Made by a program: the position numbers and the translations under genes
Notes under the pieces: model-generated
What the model was told of the DNA's origin: nothing
Seen by the model: the letters and a program-made list of their open reading frames with translations, nothing else
Database searches by the model: none
In this document: positions 32,117 to 34,754 of the stretch, in pieces
How positions within the stretch are numbered: the first letter of the stretch is position 1
Layout of the letters: every line of letters begins with the position of its first letter
From: UBA1189 sp045544835
Lineage (GTDB): Bacteria > Bacteroidota > Bacteroidia > Bacteroidales > Bacteroidaceae
Direction of reading: 5' to 3'
DNA: 34,754 nt
Assembly: GCA_045544835.1 (NCBI GenBank)
Contig: JAZPZS010000121.1
Location: 1 to 34,754 of the forward strand

Positions 32117-34007
32117 AGATGATATTTTGTATTTCTTTGTTTGTCTTTACTATCTGTTTGAGGTCGCCCTTCAAGCGATGACGGAAGAAGCAGGCTCGTG
32201 CGTAGAAGAGCAGGCCAATGGGAATGAGGATTCCGGCCGTCATGTTCATCCACTTACGGGGGAGGGGAGCCGCATGTGCCCCGACAGACAATATGGGGTA
32301 CGTGTTCAGTTCCTTCAGCACCTCGTGACTGCGGCTATTGCCCAACTGCTCCACGATACTATTTAGCGACGCATTGATCTTGAGCAATGCCCTGTCGCGA
32401 TTGTTTTCGGCCGTGAACATGCGCAGGTAGTGCGGGAAGAAACCGCGCAACTGGCTTCGGTTGTACTCCTTGCAAGCAGCAGTGAGCGTGGTGAGCCGTT
32501 CCTGTATGGCCGCGTAATCCGGGTCGTCGATGATAACCTCCTTCATCACGAGGTGTCGTTTGCTGCGCAAGCCTAAAAGCCAACGGAAAGCATTTTTATA
32601 GATATCCACATTGAATACGCCCGAGTCCTTGTTTGCCTGATAGGTGAGGAAGAGCCCCAACGGAGCCAATACAGCTGTACTCATCCAACTACCCCACCAT
32701 ACGGGAATCTCACCCTCGCGGGCCAGCTTGGTACCAGAGGTGTCGAGAATGTAGTACACAATGAAGGTAAACACCGATGCAATGACAGGCATACCCAGTC
32801 CACCCTTACGGATGATGGCACCCAGCGGCGCTCCGATGAGGAAGAAAACAAGACACGACAATGACATGGTAATCTTGGCGAACCACTCCGTCATGTGGCG
32901 ACGTATATTCTTATCCGCATTGAATACGGTTCTGGTCTTCAGTGACGTTTCATTCTTGAGGTTGTTGATACGTGTCTCCTCACTCTTGAGCCATTCCTTA
33001 CGCTGCTCGCGTGTAGAGGAGTGGAAGAGACTATCTATATTGATGCGCGTCGTCTGTTCCTTCTCTATATGTTGCTGCAGCTTGGTCGTGTCACTCTTGG
33101 AAAGTTTATACGAAGCATACGAATTATTTCGCAGCTGAGCAAAATAGGCACGTCCGATACTGTCCTGCACCGCCGAGAGCGAATCGATGTCGCGACTCAG
33201 GCGCACCATATCCTTGTTCATGGCATTGTTGCTGAGGAAGCTGCCGTCCATCACATCGAAGTCGTTGCTGAACTCAATGAGCATGGTCTTCTCGCCAAAC
33301 TGCTCGCGACGGTATGGTATATTCTTTGAGTTGATCTGCCCATCCTTGAGGTTCTCAAACTGCTCTCCGTGATAAAGGATAAACTTCAAGTGCTGCTTAT
33401 CGGCCGTTGTCTCCAGACGTCCGCTGTCGGCCTTGAGGATGGTAGCATTCTCAAATCCGTTGCTCATATTGTAGATGACCACGCCATAGAGCATACCCGT
33501 GTTCGTGTCCTTCTTCTTCACATAGAGGTTATAGTTTTCTATGCCATCGTAGAACGCCCCTTCAGGGATTTCCAGTTCGGGCGACTTCTGCTTCATGGAG
33601 ATGAGCAACGTCTGTAGCTGCAGGTTTGCATGGGGGATAGTCACGTTCTGGAAATAGAAGGAGATGCATCCAAGGAGTATGCTGAAGCCTATCAGCGGGC
33701 TCATCACCCGAATCAAGGGGATGCCTGCTGCCTTCATGGCCGTGAGTTCCACACGTTCACCAAAGTTTCCGAAAGTAATGAGCGCGGCCAGCAAGATGGC
33801 CATAGGGAGTGCCTTAGGCACGAGAGTGAGCGCAGTGAGATAGAAGAACTTCATGAGCGCATCCATCGGAATGCCCTTACCCACCAAATCATCGACATAC
33901 AGCCATAGGAACTGCATAATGAAGATAAACAGGCAGATAAAGAATGTCCCGACAAACATGATGCCGAAACTCTTCAGTACGAATATGTCGAGTTTCTTGA
34001 TGCGCAC
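32100..34007 (-). CDS. LptF/LptG-family lipopolysaccharide export permease
   Basis: 635 residues. The N-terminal TM block (about 10-115) has KSFGIMFVGTFFICLFIFIMQF and GERVELTAMKAAGIPLIRVM (read in parts), the YjgP/YjgQ coupling-helix region. A periplasmic beta-jellyroll-like domain with a long helical insert follows (about 130-370), then a second TM block (about 375-460: LSCLVFFLIGAPLGAIIRKGG). An added C-terminal region of about 150 residues ends in one more TM (MTAGILIPIGLLFYARAC), as in Bacteroidetes homologues. It helps move LPS from the inner membrane into the Lpt bridge. The start is GTG at 34007: an in-frame TAG lies just 15 nt upstream and no ATG fits. Confidence 0.92.
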   Translation of the reverse strand: MRIKKLDIFVLKSFGIMFVGTFFICLFIFIMQFLWLYVDDLVGKGIPMDALMKFFYLTALTLVPKALPMAILLAALITFGNFGERVELTAMKAAGIPLIRVMSPLIGFSILLGCISFYFQNVTIPHANLQLQTLLISMKQKSPELEIPEGAFYDGIENYNLYVKKKDTNTGMLYGVVIYNMSNGFENATILKADSGRLETTADKQHLKFILYHGEQFENLKDGQINSKNIPYRREQFGEKTMLIEFSNDFDVMDGSFLSNNAMNKDMVRLSRDIDSLSAVQDSIGRAYFAQLRNNSYASYKLSKSDTTKLQQHIEKEQTTRINIDSLFHSSTREQRKEWLKSEETRINNLKNETSLKTRTVFNADKNIRRHMTEWFAKITMSLSCLVFFLIGAPLGAIIRKGGLGMPVIASVFTFIVYYILDTSGTKLAREGEIPVWWGSWMSTAVLAPLGLFLTYQANKDSGVFNVDIYKNAFRWLLGLRSKRHLVMKEVIIDDPDYAAIQERLTTLTAACKEYNRSQLRGFFPHYLRMFTAENNRDRALLKINASLNSIVEQLGNSRSHEVLKELNTYPILSVGAHAAPLPRKWMNMTAGILIPIGLLFYARACFFRHRLKGDLKQIVKTNKEIQNIIYERKL

Positions 34008-34032
34008 AGTGACGTCAATCTATAATCACGTG

Positions 34033-34040
34033 CAAAATTA
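34033..34040 (-). promoter_or_regulatory. -7 element for the lptF-ribBA-aspC operon
   Basis: The minus strand reads TAATTTTG (TAnnTTTG), about 26 nt before the GTG start. No clear -33. Confidence 0.5.
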
Positions 34041-34268
34041 GTGCAAATTTTCGATTTAGCGAAGACAATGTACGTTTACTTGCATTGCAGTACATGACAA
34101 ATCGGACTCAAACGGGCAGATGAGACCTGTTTCCCTGCAAAGGGAACAAGCACAGGCTGGATTACAACAAAAAAAATGGGAGATAATATAGCAGTTGTCC
34201 ACTAACACTAAAATCTCAGCGTTGGTGTCATCCCGACAAAGCGAAGCGCCGAGGGATCCCGCGCAAGG

Positions 34269-34291
34269 CCGACGCGGTATGATAGCGTCGG
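34269..34291. repeat. GGTATGATA-loop hairpin, copy 1
   Basis: CCGACGC, loop GGTATGATA, GCGTCGG: perfect 7-bp stem. Same loop as copy 2 but a different stem sequence. Confidence 0.85.
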
Positions 34292-34377
34292 TTAACTTAC
34301 TGTTTCCCAGGGTAGACGCATCAGAAATATCTATGGATATTTTGTCTTCTATTCACAGAAAATCAATTTATTAGCCT

Positions 34378-34510
34378 CACACAGATCTCACAAATCTCAC
34401 GAAGAGCACTTGCTATCGCTCGTGCTTGCCATCCGGCTGAATACACTCGGCAAAGCCGACAAGCGCGGGCGAAGCGATGCGCCATCTGTGAGATTTGTGA
34501 GATCTGTGTG
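34378..34510. mobile_element. Fold-back (MITE-like) element with 23-bp perfect terminal inverted repeats
   Basis: The left arm 34378-34400 (starts CACACAGATCTCACAA) is the exact reverse complement of 34488-34510. The 87-nt core has its own hairpin (CGGCAAAGCCG). The direct repeat GAAAATCAAT lies 10 nt outside the left arm and overlaps the end of the right arm, so it is not a clean target-site duplication. No transposase. The mobile nature is inferred from structure only. Confidence 0.45.
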
Positions 34511-34626
34511 AAAATCAATCATTTGTGCGAGCTTATTCTAGTGCGTCTGCCCTGACTGTTTCCCTCCTTCGCACCTCAGCCATTCAAGCAAGCTTGATGG
34601 CTCTCGGTTTGGCGTCGGTTGCGACG

Positions 34627-34649
34627 GCAACGCGGTATGATAGCGTTGC
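34627..34649. repeat. GGTATGATA-loop hairpin, copy 2
   Basis: GCAACGC, loop GGTATGATA, GCGTTGC: perfect 7-bp stem. Compared with copy 1, two stem positions differ on each arm, with pairing kept. Confidence 0.85.
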
Positions 34650-34659
34650 TTGCGACGAA

Positions 34660-34677
34660 GGGGAGGTTTATCTCCCC
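34660..34677. repeat. GGGGAG/CTCCCC hairpin
   Basis: GGGGAG, loop GTTTAT, CTCCCC. Six-bp perfect stem in the non-coding right-end region; no T-run follows. Confidence 0.5.
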
Positions 34678-34754
34678 CAGAGGAGTGTGCTTTAGCACCA
34701 TTACCTTTAGTTTCCCCGAGGAGTCTCTTCTCTCAGGCGGCGTTTGCGAGATTT

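Larger units (their letters stand above)
34041..34754. other. 714-bp region without a supportable gene, dense in repeats
   Basis: No coding frame with family features. It holds a partial TGTCATCCCGA...GAGGGATCCC element (about 34227-34260), two GGTATGATA-loop hairpins, a 23-bp perfect inverted repeat, 10-bp direct repeats (GAAAATCAAT at 34358-34367 and 34510-34519), an outer inverted pair (34310-34320 and 34542-34552), and a GGGGAG/CTCCCC hairpin (34660-34677). Confidence 0.7.

Noticed and set aside
34576..34754. Open minus-strand frame of about 59 codons running off the right edge
   Set aside because: Could be the end of a gene outside the window, but it crosses hairpin copy 2 and the GGGGAG hairpin and shows no recognisable residues.
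1..34754. tRNA, rRNA, riboswitch or phage/integrase genes
   Set aside because: Looked for cloverleaf-like arms, conserved rRNA stretches, an FMN element near ribBA and integrase motifs; none could be supported.

Overview
The window looks like chromosomal DNA from a gut-type Bacteroidales, in or near the Bacteroides/Prevotella group. The grounds are SusC/SusD/SusE-F outer-membrane starch genes, GH97 and GH77 enzymes of the Bacteroidetes type, Bacteroidetes promoter elements (TAnnTTTG), a DUF4491-type small membrane protein, few Shine-Dalgarno sites and many lipoprotein signals. Genus cannot be fixed from the sequence alone.

Layout. 1-1291 (-) holds most of proS, cut by the window edge. 1496-3459 (+) holds an OmpA-family lipoprotein, a DUF4491-like membrane protein and a ZIP metal transporter. 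3462-8340 (-) is a four-gene efflux operon (TolC, HlyD-type adaptor, two ABC-2 permeases) with no ATPase gene. 8495-10975 (+) is malQ. 11124-13466 (-) encodes a LytS/LytT-type two-component system (response regulator and multi-TM histidine kinase). 13704-29248 (+) is a starch/maltooligosaccharide utilisation locus: MFS sugar transporter, SusC, SusD, SusE/F-like lipoprotein, a GH13 lipoprotein, a 1009-residue lipoprotein with two complete GH13 domains, and a GH97 (SusB-like) lipoprotein. 29644-34007 (-) is lptF/G, ribBA and an aspartate aminotransferase in one operon. 34008-34754 has no gene I can support but is full of inverted and direct repeats.

How it works together (inference from families). 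SusD and SusE/F bind starch at the cell surface, the lipidated GH13 enzymes cut it, SusC imports the oligosaccharides, the SusA-like and SusB-like enzymes shorten them, the MFS protein takes maltose or short maltodextrins into the cytoplasm, and MalQ disproportionates them. No susR-type regulator is present. Instead the two-component genes lie divergent from the transporter operon, and the shared intergenic region carries three 10-bp direct repeats (CCAYTCRTCR) spaced exactly 21 bp apart. That is the geometry expected of LytTR-domain DNA binding and is the strongest regulatory lead in the window.

A second theme is short-period tandem repeats (7, 9, 10 and 12 bp) in most spacers around the starch locus. 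The 7-bp family also lies in frame inside malQ, and a similar repeat seems to form the N-terminus of one efflux permease.
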